In this document: positions 1 to 12,236 of the stretch, piece after piece
Layout: each line of letters opens with the position of its first letter
Position numbering within the stretch: the stretch's first letter is position 1
Source of the DNA: Epiperipatus broadwayi
Lineage: Eukaryota > Onychophora > Udeonychophora > Euonychophora > Peripatidae
Direction: 5' to 3'
Assembly (NCBI GenBank): GCA_028023455.1
Contig: JAQFVV010000032.1
Location: 4,870,392-4,934,391, forward strand
DNA: 64,000 nt
Made by a program: the position numbers and the translations under genes
Notes under the pieces: model-generated
The model's input: the letters and a program-made list of their open reading frames with translations, nothing else
Database searches by the model: none
Told to the model about the DNA's origin: nothing

Positions 1-35
1 GCAGCAGCAGCAGCAGTAGTAGTAGTAATAATAGT
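1..35. repeat. (GCA)n/(GTA)n microsatellite
   Basis: Trinucleotide run passing from GCA to GTA to ATA units, cut by the window edge. It could be the tail of a retroposon lying outside the window. About 535 bases of featureless AT-rich DNA follow. Confidence 0.9.
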
Positions 36-568
36 GTGAGTGCATCTATGGATTTTAAAAAACACTGTCTGCCATTCCATCATTGCAATAAATTATATAT
101 GACATTCAATTTATTCACTACAAAGAAAAAACAAGCCTGAAATTATTTTTTTATCATTTTATTTATGCATTTAGTACATATTTATTTCAATTTTTTTTAA
201 AAATACTTTTCTTCTGAAAAATGAAATTCCAATATTTGTTTATTTATTTCTCAGGATATGTATATGCTATTAAGACCAAAACCAAAACAATTTTAAGACT
301 AACATATTTTTAAGAACAGGTGCACATTATAGAATTTATACAATTTAATTGTAAATTTTTCAAAGCAGTTAATTATAAATAAATAGTAACTTATAATATA
401 AACACATACCATTTAATAATTCTAAGAAAAAGAGAAAAAGTAATGTGCATTGCTTGTTGAAAAAATACTTTGCTAAAATTTCATGAAGAGAATAAATTTT
501 AATTATTCAATTTGGTAATAACAATCTTAAAAAATAAAATAATTTATTAAATTAATAACACCTTTGTG

Positions 569-570
<2 letters not shown>

Positions 571-622
<52 letters not shown>
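571..622. repeat. (AT)n microsatellite
   Basis: Pure alternating AT tract with a single C interruption near 607. Confidence 0.95.
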
Positions 623-779
623 GGAATAAACAGAATTCTCACAACAAGGTCTTTTTACGTTTAGTTACGTTTAGTTATCACAGAGTTGGTTAGAGAAGTG
701 TCAATATACTGATTATAAGCAAAGCAATCATCAGTGATGGAAGATGTTTGAGCTTAAACTGGATTTCAAGAGTTTGTAA

Positions 780-935
780 AAGATCTAGAAAGAGACCACA
801 TAAGAGATGGGTGGATGAAATAAAAAAGTGTGCTAGTGTGATGTGGAAAAGAATGGCAAGAGATTAGAGAAGATGGATATGAATTCGGAGAGATAGACCT
901 TCATTCTGCAGTAGATTAATAATGGTTGAAAATGA
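780..935 (+). pseudogene. C-terminal relic of a non-LTR retrotransposon RT
   Basis: Reading from 793 gives RPHKRWVDEIKKCASVMWKR, then MARD, a stop, RRW, a stop and IRR. This is the conserved tail seen at the extreme C-terminus of many LINE reverse transcriptases (RPRKRW.DD..., then W...A.DR..W). Two in-frame stops show it is dead, and no upstream RT domain is visible, so it is a 5'-truncated or eroded copy. The assignment rests on motif similarity alone; the clade cannot be told from so short a piece. Confidence 0.55.
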
Positions 936-3900
936 TAATTATGATTGAGTTTATAATTTACCATTGTTTTAAAAATTATGTGTGTATATATATAAATTAT
1001 TATTTACTACTCTATCATTTTCTTTACAAATCTTGTTTATTCTATGAACCATAAATGAGCAATAAAAAGTAATAATTTGAAATAGATCTTGAAAATGATC
1101 ATAAAATATGTTTGAAACTGACATAGAATTATAGATTAATATACATATATCATATGTGCATGAAGAGAAATTTGGTTCAAAGAATAAACAAGATTTGTAA
1201 TAAAAAAAACGTTGATTATTTTTATATATTAGTTTATTAAATCTGTAAAATGAAAATCTGTGAAAAATCCCCCACAGAAAACAAACTTTTCTTCTTGCTT
1301 TTTGAAAAAAATAGAGATGTTGAGTAATTCATAAAAACTAGTCCACTGTATAAGAAAGATAAAAATAATAATAGCATTTATAGCATTTGCCATAATATTT
1401 TGATCAGGATGTCAAAAATATTATAAATCTTAAATGTTTTATATTTATAAAAACTTTTCTTTTTATATTGTTAAGTTAGAAAAGTTTTTTTAAAAAATTT
1501 AAATATTGAATTCTTGGCAATTTATGACATAAAAATCAGATTTTCTAAGAGTAAAACTAACTCTAATTCATTAATAGCGATAACAAATTGATAATAGATG
1601 ATATTATCACATTTAAGAAAACTCATTTTTCTGATAAATTTTTTAATTTTCTAAGTAATGTTTTGTGACCATATTTTATTCACAGATCATTATGTTCAAA
1701 CTATGCAACTTTTAATAAAAGATCAATGCTGATTATAAAAACGAAAATATTTGAGACAGTATCGACAGGGCTATATTTAGCAATATTATTGCATAAAGTA
1801 ACAATGAGAATATTGCTTTAATAGGATATCAAAAATTAATATAATAAATGCTTTGTTTAATCATAAATAATGAGTATAACAGTCTTGGGATTATAAATTT
1901 ACCACTTCAATTTTTTGGTCTTGAAAGAAGTTGTAGTTAGAAAAAATGTAATTGATATATAAATTAAAAATCTTGGGATTCCTATTAGTATTTGAAAACT
2001 TCTTTAAATTTTTAAGAATAAAAATCTTTTTGCATTTCTATTGGAAAAAAAAAATTGAAATGTTAGATTAAAAAAATTAAGTGAAATTTTGATGACATAG
2101 AATGGCCACCACATTGATTTTTGCCAGTGAAGAGTTTCCAGTATTGTTCACATGTATTTTTAATGCTTTTTTCAGTTATATTCATATACAGCTACATGAC
2201 TAACAATATCTCTTGAATAAAACCAAAGTCTAAAATATAACATATCAGAAAAAGATTGTATCTAAAAACATGAAGAAAAAAAAGGTAAAGAAGACATTTA
2301 TTAATTATCAAGGTTTTCACTTTAAAAGCTTATTAAGAAAATTAATTTTTTTTAAAAAAATATCGGACTTTTTCACTATTATTGTTTGAAATATACTATT
2401 TTGAATACATTTTCTTACCAGTAAGATGTTTTCTAATACTTTAAAATTAAAAAAAGATGTTGACTTTATAATTTTATTATCAAATTTTTTTGATTTATCA
2501 ACAATTTTTATACGGACTCTCAGAAAATGTTAGTATTTCACTGCTAGTTTCAGAATTGTTTCCCTGAAACTTCTCTTATGACTATAAACTCTACTATTTT
2601 TGATCAACTGGCTAAAGATATGATTAGAATTATATCATAGGGAGTTATTGATTGCAAGAGAGTAATTAAATTATTTGAATAACAATTTAAAAATATTATA
2701 CATATATAATTAGGGTAATCAAAACGATATCATTTCAGGAACTATTAAAGAGTTTCACTATAACAAAAATGTTATTTTTTATCTTTTATTCATATATAAT
2801 AGATAATTACTTTTTTTTAGATAAATGTTTGAGTAAATGTTTTTCGATTAACTGTTTGGGAATATTGTACATTAAACCAATAAGATATTCAAAAAGAGAT
2901 CATGTCAATAAATAATGAAGTTATTTCTGCAAAAATATTTTTTAATCTGATTTTAAGTACAGTATTTTTTATTTATTTCTTTAGCAATCCATAAAAAATG
3001 CAATTGTTTAAAACGGACGTGTGTGTGCACACACCTATATATATAATTAATATTTTAAATCATTATCTGTCCACTACAGAATGAAAGTTTCTCCAAGTTT
3101 AATTCAGTTTCTTCATTATTTTATCCAATCATCTCACACATGCTCTTTTTATAAGTCTTGGGATCCAATTTTAGATTTTAATTGGCCATCAAATATTATG
3201 GCTTTGGCAGTCTGTTCATTTTAGAAAAAAAAATCAGTCTCATAATTATTTCAATGATGTCAATGGTACCTGTTCATTCCTTTACCCAAGTATTATACTA
3301 TCGATCATTTCTTGCCACTCCTAATGTACATCTCTCCTTATTTTAGTGAGTGATCTAAAGTTTCTTTATTGATTTTCTGTCAAATGTCCAAAGTTTCAAA
3401 TCCTTTAAGTAAAAATTGGTAAAATATATGTATGAAAAATATTTCTTTTCACACACATAGTTATAATTCCTTTAATATTAAATTACTTTCTTAAACCTTT
3501 GAAGCATTATTTGCAAAAACACCTATATCATTTGCAAAATCTAAATGACATTATTTTAGTCTCTCCATTCTAATCTACAAAGTTTCAGTAATATGATATT
3601 ACAATTGTAATTAACTCTTATTAATATGAATTTTCTTAGTGTTACCATGAAATCTAATCACTGCTTCTGCATTGTGATAAATACTCTTTAAAATATGGAA
3701 GTGGTCCAAAGTTTTAATTACTGTGGAAATATTTATAGAATCAAAATACTTTTTTATAATCTACAAATAGCAAAGCATAATGACAATTTGTAATCAATGG
3801 TTCTTTCTATACTTTCTCTCAATACTTAGATGTGATCCACTATGTTAACCCATTTTTAAATCCTGTTTGTTCTTGTTTGAATTCAAAATTTACTATAGAA

Positions 3901-5603
3901 CCTATAAAGAGGTTATAATTATCTTGGTAAAAAAATGTATAGAACTCCTAAAAATTGTAGAGCATTTTTGTTTTCTTATTTTTTATTATTAATATACTTT
4001 TTTATCGAACTCTCCCACACTCTTTTTAACAATTCTTATGGGTTTAATAATTTTTATTTATTACCAAGGTATTGTTTTATACTTTTGAGTTTTTTAGACT
4101 TCCTTGCCAGTTCACATTATAATTTGTTTTATCATTATTAACTTTTTCATATCATTTTACAGAACTCCAGGTAATTGTTTTTTTTTAATGAATCATTTTT
4201 AAATACTTTTATATTTATATTTCTTCTTCACATATTATCTCCTCAGTTAAACAGTTAACAGTTAATTGCTGCTCTTTTGACTGTCCTTTAAATTACTTTC
4301 ATCTTCAAACTTTTGATTATTATTTTAAAACAATTATCAAGTTCTAATCTAAATTTATTGAAGTATCGCTGAACATTAAGTATATCAACGATTTGTATTT
4401 CTTCTTTAATATTTTTTTGTATCTTTAGTTTTGCAATAACACAAATTTTACATCTCACTAATTCATAATCACTTCCTGTGTTAATCTATTAACATTTTCA
4501 GTTGAAAACATTTTTTTCTGTTAGACAAAATGTAATCCAGTTCTGCTGTGTCTTCATTTGGATGTTTCCATGCTCATTTCCATTTAATTTTTTTTTTTAA
4601 ATAAAGAATTCATAATATACATTTCCACCCTCTCCCATGCAAATTCCACAAGTATGTGCCTTCTCTCATTTCAGTTACCATAACCAAATTAATTCACAGC
4701 ATTTTCATCTTTCAATCATTTTCTAATTCTAGCAGTAAACTTTTCCACGACAATTTTAAAATATCATTGTTGTGATCAAAATATTTTATACAACCATATA
4801 AAAATCCTTTAAGTTCTTTATGATAATGAAAACATTTTGAGACAAAAACTGAACTACATGTGATTACCATCTTCCATTAACTTGAAAATCTAAGTTTGCT
4901 ACTGTATTTAATATGTCATTAATCCCACAATGTTGTTCTTCCACTTAATTATTCACAATGAATCCCATTCTGTTTCTGCTTCGAAAATGTATGTCTTTGT
5001 AGTAAAAAAAATATCCACTCTTCTTGACCTTTTCTTTCAACTTCACAAAGACTAAAAACGTCTTATGTAATATTAGGAAGTTTTGCTTCCAATTCGTGTG
5101 GAATATTCTTTTTTAAAAACTGATTTGAACTTATAGAAAAAAGTTGTAGATTGCAGAAAGGAACTTGCTGTTAATTGAAAGCAACCCTTTGGTTCCTCTT
5201 TGAGATCTTAAACTAATAAAGAAGTGTGATTTTTTCATATCAATTCCCATATGTTTTTGCACTTGTTATTAATATGAGATTATTCAATGATAAATGAATG
5301 TATATGGACTTTTCATCCACATACCTCAGTCAGCATTGCGAGTTTATTGAGTTTTTATCTCTGCTTTTAAGACCAAACACATTATCATTTTTCTCAGATA
5401 TCTGATGGTTCTTAACTAAAACATCAATTAATTTTTTTTCAAAAAGATGCTTGAATAAGTTTTTTAGATTTTTTTTATATAATCATAAAAAACTAAATCA
5501 TAGCCTTTATTCTGAGAGTGTAAAGACTTTATCTAATATAATAATAAAATCTGAAGACAAAAATTCCAGAGAATTATTGTTGCAGATCCAGTCTGTCAGG
5601 AAA
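936..5603. other. Non-coding AT-rich stretch
   Basis: No plausible coding region on either strand: all ORFs are short and of AT-rich random composition. Only small simple-sequence patches are seen, such as GT/CA plus TA around 3016-3045. No promoter, RNA gene or retroelement domain is recognised. Confidence 0.6.
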
Positions 5604-5604
5604 T

Positions 5605-5636
<32 letters not shown>

Positions 5637-5651
5637 AAAGAGAGAGAGAGT
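5604..5651. repeat. Compound (TA)n(TG)n(AG)n microsatellite
   Basis: Three adjacent dinucleotide runs: TA to ~5619, TG to ~5636, then GA/AG. A short ORF across it merely translates the repeat. Confidence 0.95.
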
Positions 5652-6289
5652 AAGCATATATTATTTCTTGTTCTAGCGTTATTTTACAATTTTTGCTCAC
5701 TTTTGTGAACTTATATTTATTAATATGTTGTTATATTCTATTGTGAATATACATTAGATATCATTTTTCATTGTTACTTATTTTTTGAATTAAAAAATTA
5801 ATTTATTATCTTACTGTTTAGTTTAAACACTAGAAGTGAACAGAGCTGGGTTATGATTGATAAACCTTGAGTTCGAAATTCTATCATAAGTATACATTGC
5901 ACCAAACCACACAGGATTTTTTTTTATTGCATGCAGTAAATAAATATGTTTAAAAAATTTTGATGATTCTAATTTATTCCATAATAAAGAGTGATATAAA
6001 CTAAAATCTCGAATAAATATAAATTGTTTCTTCTGATTTTTCATTGAGGATATAAGATATGTAAGTTTATCTAGTGAATATGTTAGAATAAATTTATACA
6101 TTTTTGAAGCTTTCTCAGATAATTAATAATTTTTATTAGTTATTCATTAGACTAGAGATTATCCACTTAATGAATAATATTTCTGTAATGTAATTTTTAT
6201 TACACCACTCTCACACAAGATAGGGACGAGTTTCTATCTACTTTTAATACCTTATAGATATATGTAATCAAGGACGTGAAAAAAATTAT

Positions 6290-6345
6290 GATTCCCAAGA
6301 TGCACATTTCGTGCTAAACCAGCACTCATCAGTCATCCGACATCA
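6290..6345 (-). ncRNA. Hammerhead ribozyme motif (type I-like), left arm
   Basis: On the minus strand the order is: CTGATGA (6326-6332), a perfect 5-bp stem II GTGCT/AGCAC with a 5-base loop (6311-6325), GAAA (6307-6310), a short stem III TGTGCA, then TC as the cleavage dinucleotide (AUC triplet, 6299-6301). This is the canonical hammerhead order CUGANGA-stem II-GAAA-stem III-NUH. Stem I is weak here: the bases just before CTGATGA pair poorly with TTGGG after the site. Cleavage would fall between 6299 and 6298. Activity is inferred, not shown. Confidence 0.7.
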
Positions 6346-6526
6346 CAATCTCTTACGCATATTTTATAATTGTTCAGTATATATAGATAGCCAATTATTA
6401 ATATACTTCCATTAAGTGGTTAGGGTCAAAGTTGTGAGAGATTAAGTTTGACACTGATTAATTAAAGTGCAGTAATTAATTATCTATATATACTGAATAA
6501 TAATAAAGACGTCTATAAGAGGTTGT

Positions 6527-6580
6527 AATCTGGGTCAACTGATGAGTTCTGGTTCAGCATGAAATGTGCATCGTGGAAAT
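6527..6580 (+). ncRNA. Hammerhead ribozyme motif, right arm (stem II mutated)
   Basis: CTGATGA at 6539-6545, stem II region GTTCT...AGCAT at 6546-6560 (the left-arm copy has GTGCT...AGCAC), GAAA at 6561-6564, TGTGCATC after it. The core is intact but two stem II pairs are lost, so this copy is probably weak or inactive. The base of stem I is better than in the left arm: TCAA before the core can pair with TGTGG only partly, while the left-arm flank TTGGG would pair well. Confidence 0.6.
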
Positions 6581-6722
6581 TATACTATTTTTTTCCAAGC
6601 CTTTGGTCATATGTTTATGATTATACCCTTCCATAATGTGTTAAAAGCAGATAGAAAGCAGTTTCTACCTTGCATGAGAGTGGTGTAATGAAAAATACAG
6701 TACCGAAATATTATTCCCAGGA

Positions 6723-7640
6723 TAATGTTTCTAGAATGCATTTTAATTTAAGAAATGATCTGTACTTGTTTTGAGAGCAAATAATAGTAGTTCTAATAAA
6801 TAAGGATTTGAAAGTGAACCAGATGAATATGAATAAATAAATCGTTTTAATTATAAAAGATTTGGTGTAATCATTAACTAAAATTATAAAGCATATTTAG
6901 ATTAATGGTTTTAAAAGAATTTATATGGTGTAGTGTTGCTAAAAATCCAGTAATTTAAGTATAAAGATGTCATTAAATACCGGACAAATCTTTTAATGTT
7001 TAGGGAAATAAACTTATTTGAGGTCCTAATAAAATCTCTTGTAAACTTTTTCATAAAACATATTAATGAAATCTTTTATTCCAAAGTATTCATTTATTAA
7101 GTCCTTAATGACTTGGGTATGTTAAAAATGATTTAAATTTAAGTTATCAAATAAATATATATTTTTTAAGCAATATAAAAAAATACTTAATGATATACTT
7201 AAAATATTATTGGATAATATTGCTTTAGTTAGGGAATAAATGATACAAGAAAACATTACAATTTGAAAAAAAGTTGTATCTGATTCTACTGAAAAATCAA
7301 TATGATCTTAAAATAGATGCTTTGAATTAGATTAAAGGTGTTGTTTTATGTCTTGCGTTAATCCAGTAAAGTAATGAATAGTTGCTACAGCATATCTAAA
7401 AAAAATCAAAATGTTTTAAATTATTTATTATGGGAAGATTTTTATCTGAACCTAATAGTAGCATTTAATCTTTGTTATATTGAATTTCTAATATTATCAT
7501 TATTTTTATTGTTGCAAATTATAATTGTTAATTTTTTTGATAGAAACAAATTGTAATCTATAAGTATTTTTAACTTATGCTTACTGATAAGCTCATTTTT
7601 GGCTGCAGAAAATTTACTACTAACTTTTGTTAATAGAAAT
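6723..7640. other. Non-coding AT-rich stretch
   Basis: No gene, repeat array or recognised element. Only short AT-rich chance ORFs. Confidence 0.5.
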
Positions 7641-8130
7641 TGGATAGTGATATCTTCTTCTTCTGCTGCTTCTTCCTATGATGATGATAATGATGTTTCA
7701 AAGGTAAACTTTGTTGTGACTAAAAAGGGCTACATAAGTTACATGTGAAAAATATGAGATCTTAGATGCAAGTTGGTACATGATATTACATATGCAATAA
7801 AAGTTTACAGTCTTGTTTGTGAAAGGAAAAAAACCCATGATTTACAGTAACTGAAAAAATAAAGATTATTACATAACAAAGTATGTGTGTCAAATTAGGT
7901 TTACATAAAATTTTTCAATGTTATATTAAGAGAAATACATGAAAACACTTGATAGCATAAGTAAAAACATATATGGGAGGTTTAAAGTTGGTGTTAAATT
8001 GATATATAGCTGAATATAAGTTGAGTTTATTTGGTCAAGAGTAGTACAGCTTTCATGGCTATCTCATAATCTCTTATCTTTCATTTGCTACAAAAGTTGC
8101 ATGAGAAAACATGAATTTGCAGACACACTT
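7641..8130 (-). mobile_element. Retroposon 3'-end fragment
   Basis: Trinucleotide patches (TTC, TGA) at 7655-7700 are followed by TTTCAAAGGTAAACTTT and AAAGGGCTACATAAGTTAC. Read on the minus strand this is a 3' UTR with a poly(A)-type signal ending in a trinucleotide tail. The stretch to about 8110 aligns by eye with 13083-13485 (shared blocks: ATGAGATCTTAGAT, GATATTACATATGCAATAAA, GGTGTTAAATTGATATAT), so it is one dispersed family. No protein domain is visible in it. Confidence 0.6.
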
Positions 8131-8187
8131 TGATAGATAAGATTACATATGTGCAATGATATAATAATATTTGATGTGTCAGTATGG

Positions 8188-8478
8188 TTAGATAAGAGGA
8201 AGTCTCATGTCCATCTGGGTGTAATATTTGTGTGGAAGCAGCCATACCAATACATCAAATAATACTCTATTAAAACTATCCACCTGCCGTTTATATATTC
8301 TACCCATAGAACCAGCCTCAAGAGAGCCCAAGAGACCACCCAGATGGCCAAAAAAGAAATGACAACCAAAGAAAGTCAAAACAAAAACAGCTGCTAATCC
8401 AGACATAACCACAAGCTTTTCTAAAGATCCTATTCCAATGGATCTCACACACAATACTATGGCCAATTTTCCACACAA
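8188..8478 (-). pseudogene. Unrecognised 96-codon ORF inside a retroposon fragment
   Basis: An open frame of higher GC than its surroundings, predicted to be hydrophobic in its first half (LVVMSGLAAVFVLTFFG) with a GHLGGLLGSLEAGSM stretch. I recognise no family. It sits between two retroposon 3' ends of the same orientation and stops at an ATT-rich tail (8483-8512), so it is most simply a fragment of a mobile element. It could equally be a chance ORF. Confidence 0.25.
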
Positions 8479-8482
8479 ATAT

Positions 8483-8870
8483 TTTTATTATAATTATTAT
8501 TTTATTATTACGAAAAAAGGAACTTTATTTAGACCAAAAGGGCTACAATGAGTTACTTTTATATACATGTGTTTACCTTAGTGATCATGTAGATGTTTGT
8601 ACAGGTTTGAATATACATGACTACATAGGTCAGTATGGATTTACACATATTTAGGGAAAATAATTAAATTGTTTGTATAGGCTTGTATTATTATACTCAC
8701 ATGTGTCCAGCTATTATTTATCATGACATAGGTTCAATTTTAGTTGTATTACAAGGTTGTATTGATTTATATTTAAGGTTCAATTTCAGATGTATTACAA
8801 AGTGGTATTGATTTATACTTAACATTTAAAAGATTACACATGTTAATTGTTCAGTGTTAATCATATTCAG
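8483..8870 (-). mobile_element. Second minus-strand retroposon 3' end
   Basis: An ATT-rich tail (8487-8512) is followed by GGAACTTTATTTAGACC and AAAAGGGCTACAATGAGTTAC. This is the same tail-plus-signal arrangement seen beside the large (ATT)n tracts at 21.4, 31.5 and 35.1 kb. Contains a two-copy 46-bp direct repeat (8730-8775 and 8776-8821, starting AGGTTCAATTT). Its 5' boundary is not defined. Confidence 0.5.
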
Positions 8871-11139
8871 GCAAGGGACTAAGAAAATGTTTCTAATTCA
8901 CTATTTGATATATTTCACTTAATTTAATAATTTCATATATTAACCATCAACTTTTTGCTTTCTCTTCTTACATAGCTTTCCGTTGGAATCACATGACCAA
9001 AATGTGTGAAAAGACAGAAAGCTGCACCCAAGTTTACAAAAATTTATTAAACATTTACATAAAAAAAATCTGTGAAGAAGAAAAAAACTTTAATAATAGC
9101 ATTCCTAATAATGTAGAATGTTCAAAACAAATATTGAAAAAAATCTATTCTATTGTTTGATTGTTTTCATAAGGCTATATGTTTTTAGATGTAGTATAAG
9201 TTGATATGTACTGATAGATATGAGGGTGTATACATATAACGAGGTTTATTTTTTTTACAATTTACGTTTTTAATATTAGTTTACAAATATTTAAATTTTA
9301 GAGCAAAATATTTTTCTTTCCATTTCTTCTCACGTTTTTTTTTTTTTACATCAACAGGGATCCTTTTATCTTTACAATTTATGCACTTCCCTTATATGGG
9401 AATACTTTTTTTACAGCATAGTTTAGCTAGGTTCACTATAAATCTTTCATTTTATGTACTTTTCCTCTAAAAATACAGTTGATTATATTGTAGTGAATTA
9501 TATAGTTCTTTGTTGCATCAATATAATTTATTCAGATATTTTACTTGTTAAATCATTCTTGCATTTACATAAAGATACTTATCTATATTATTCAAAATAC
9601 TTGAAAAATACAATTGAAAATATTTACTAGTACTTTTAAAATTGTAAAACAAAATATCCAATGATATTGAAATTATGTAAAAATATCATTTGAACTGTAA
9701 AAATAAAAATGTCATGAGCTTCAATTTTATTCTTCTTGGAGAGTGATGAAACATGATTATTAATATTTAATTATGAGTTGCCTAGACAAAAAAAAAGATT
9801 GCCCTTTAATTTTTATAAGCAAACCAACTTGAATAAACTCAAGAAAGTAACAAGAAGTGACAATATCTTTCCTGGATTCAGCATCATAGGCAAATCATAG
9901 AAGGACTTTACAGTTTGTTAGTTTGATGCATGGATAAAGTGACAGATTATTATCTTATGATTTAAAAATCATAACATGGATTTATCACTTTGATATTTTA
10001 AATTTAATTATTTTAATACTCAAGGGAGATTGAAGCTTTGATTATTATTATTAATATTGATAAGAAACTAAAATATAAAAAAAAAGTTGTGCAAAAATTA
10101 TCACATAGCATTCCCACATTTTAACAGTAACACAAAGTTGTAGGAGACTTATTGCAAAAATTAAAAATATATCTATATAATAAACTAGATAAAGAACTTT
10201 TGAGATTAACTGATGCTGATATGCTATATTTTGATTTTCATATTCTAATATGCAATCAGAAAAAAAAAAAGTTGTTTTGATACTCATAGCTACAATAAAT
10301 GATAGTAAAAATCACCTTGCCTCTTATATTGTTCTACATTAATTTTCAACTATAATCATTATGCTTATATAAATAATTATTATTTAAAAGGCAAACAATT
10401 AATGATATTATAGCTAATAAAGTGATCAAAGAGTTTTGTTCACCAAGAAAAATTGATCAATTTATGACATTTATTGAGCTTCCTTCAGCTGTAATGTCAT
10501 AAAATGATCTGGCAATGACTACTTTGTGAGCATAATGTTTTCTTGCCAATAAATTGTCATAGTCAACAAGACTGTTTTTATCTATTTATAAAATTCATGT
10601 ACATATTAAATATAAATATTAATAAAACTAATGGGTGTCTAATTATTTGAAAAGTTTATTTGTGAATGGCTTGAAAGTCCAAATATTAATGACAATCAAA
10701 TCTATGCTAGCTATATTTAACTCGTAATTCATTTTTAAATGTAGAATCCCATTAAAAAGTTTTAAGTTAAGCACAACGCTAGTCACACCATCTTTTTTTT
10801 TTTTTTTTGTAATGTTAGCTAAGAAACTAAAAGTCTTTCCAGCCTTTCGATTTTTCATGGAAGCATTCGTATTCATATTCACCCAATAAATTTGGATATA
10901 TACGTGCCCATCCGGAAATAAATAATACTGATGTACATACCGTACATATATAGATAATGACAGCAAGAGTGTCAAATCTTTTTATTTGTATTATTATTAT
11001 GATGATTTTATAATTTTAAATCAATGCCGTTATTTTAAAATTATATAGAGTGCAACATATCATTTTTATTAAATTATTCCCTTTTTAATTTTCTTATTTG
11101 CCTCATCGCTGACAGTATAATATATATTTATCGAATATC
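8871..11139. other. Non-coding AT-rich stretch
   Basis: No supported gene. ORFs at 10051-10287 and 10643-10975 (minus) have no recognisable domain and AT-driven composition. Poly-T/A runs occur at 9337-9349 and 10791-10809. Confidence 0.55.
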
Positions 11140-11760
11140 GATGTCTTTATACAGCATTCCGGTCATGAATTAGCTTTTAAATGCAATTATACCTTTATAA
11201 TGCCTCCCAAAACATCTTAAAATAGTGCGAAAACATCACCTCACTGTTTTGAAAGACTTGGCCATTATTAAGAGTGAAGGCTTGTACTTTTTAATGCGTT
11301 CATTTCTCAGTGAGATGACACAACCATCCTCGGGTAGTCATTGGCTGTTTGTCTATTTCATGTGGTCCACAGATGCAACAAATAATACCGGGGAGGGGAG
11401 GCTTAATAAACCCGATGGGAATTGCTCAGTTTTCCTAGGCCATTTTGAACGCGGCTTTTTGGCAAATCTCTTTGTAGTCATCTTGCCAAGGAGGCGATTA
11501 ATAAAAGTGAGGAGAGTTGTAGATTAACGATAATAAAAGGCGACTAGGATCTGCACAAGCTCAATCTCCGAGATTGTTATTAGATTAGGCAGAATGGATT
11601 TATTATTCGATGCGTATTATGGAGAGCAAAATGAAAATTAGGCACTTGTCGCTTGCGCAAATAAACTCGACTGATTGTACTCTTTAATTCAATGATGTAG
11701 GAGGAGGAATTTGTAGCTACTTTAAAATTTAATGTTACTAATTCCACACATATTATATCA
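11140..11760. promoter_or_regulatory. Candidate conserved non-coding element
   Basis: An island clearly richer in G+C and less repetitive than the kilobases around it, with CpGs, no simple repeats and no transposon hallmarks. It contains words common in developmental enhancers: CATTGGCTG (inverted CCAAT), TGTGGTCCAC (Runt-like), CGATTAATAAAAG and TTATTAGATTAGG (homeodomain-like), GGCCATTTTG. The 100-codon ORF at 11225-11527 has no known domain. Function is inferred purely from composition and motif content; a decayed exon or unknown repeat is possible. Confidence 0.4.
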
Positions 11761-12076
11761 AAATCATTTTTTAAAAATGTCACAACATTCAGTTGTGAAA
11801 AACGTAAAATTATTTACGTCAAGTAATTAACAAGTCAAAATTGAAACTAATTAATGTATACCCAATAACGACAATTAAAGTCACACGATTTTAAAAACGT
11901 GATATCTATTTTTATCATATTTATTTTGATTTTATTCTATTAAATAAAAGCATATACGTTTGTTTACATTCGTACACACAATATATATAAACGTACATGG
12001 TTTAGAGTGGCAGAGTTACTTCAACTTTTTATTAACTTCCGAGCAATAAATCATTCAATTATTTTTTTTATTTTAT
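11761..12076. other. Non-coding AT-rich stretch
   Basis: Nothing recognised. Confidence 0.5.
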
Positions 12077-12236
12077 ACAAAAATTATAATTTCAAATCAA
12101 TTTAAATAAAAATTGACAAAAAATAACTAGATATTTTTTAAAAAAATTAATATAATTAAATTAGATTAATTTAAAAAATCGAGTTATCTTTTGTTAATTT
12201 TCATTTAAATTGATTTAAAATTATAATTTATATAAC
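12077..12236. repeat. Small foldback (inverted repeat)
   Basis: Left arm 12077-12131 and right arm 12181-12236 are inverted copies of about 53 bases with few mismatches (shared AAATCAATTTAAAT and ATTATAATTT blocks), around a loop of ~50 AT-only bases. Could be a MITE-like element or a chance AT-rich palindrome; length and near-identity favour the former. Confidence 0.6.

Larger units (their letters stand above)
6165..6722. mobile_element. Foldback (palindromic) element with a hammerhead core in each arm
   Basis: The two halves are imperfect inverted copies. The left arm (about 6165-6391) read in reverse matches the right arm (about 6480-6722), including the outer ends (GAATAATATTTC left, GAAATATTATTC right), a GAGAGTGGTGTAAT block and inner TATATATAGATA/TATCTATATATA ends. 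The loop between the arms is about 90 bases. Each arm contains a hammerhead-like CTGATGA...GAAA core. No ORF is present, so it is non-autonomous or an RNA-derived repeat. It may have arisen from head-to-head insertion of two copies of one short repeat. A relative lies at 61.3-62.0 kb. Confidence 0.75.

Noticed and set aside
10643-10975. 110-codon minus-strand ORF
   Set aside because: AT-driven composition with a poly-Lys run from a homopolymer; no similarity to any known family.
11225-11527. 100-codon ORF in the GC-richer island as a host exon
   Set aside because: No recognisable domain, no splice-site support and stops on either side; composition alone is not enough.
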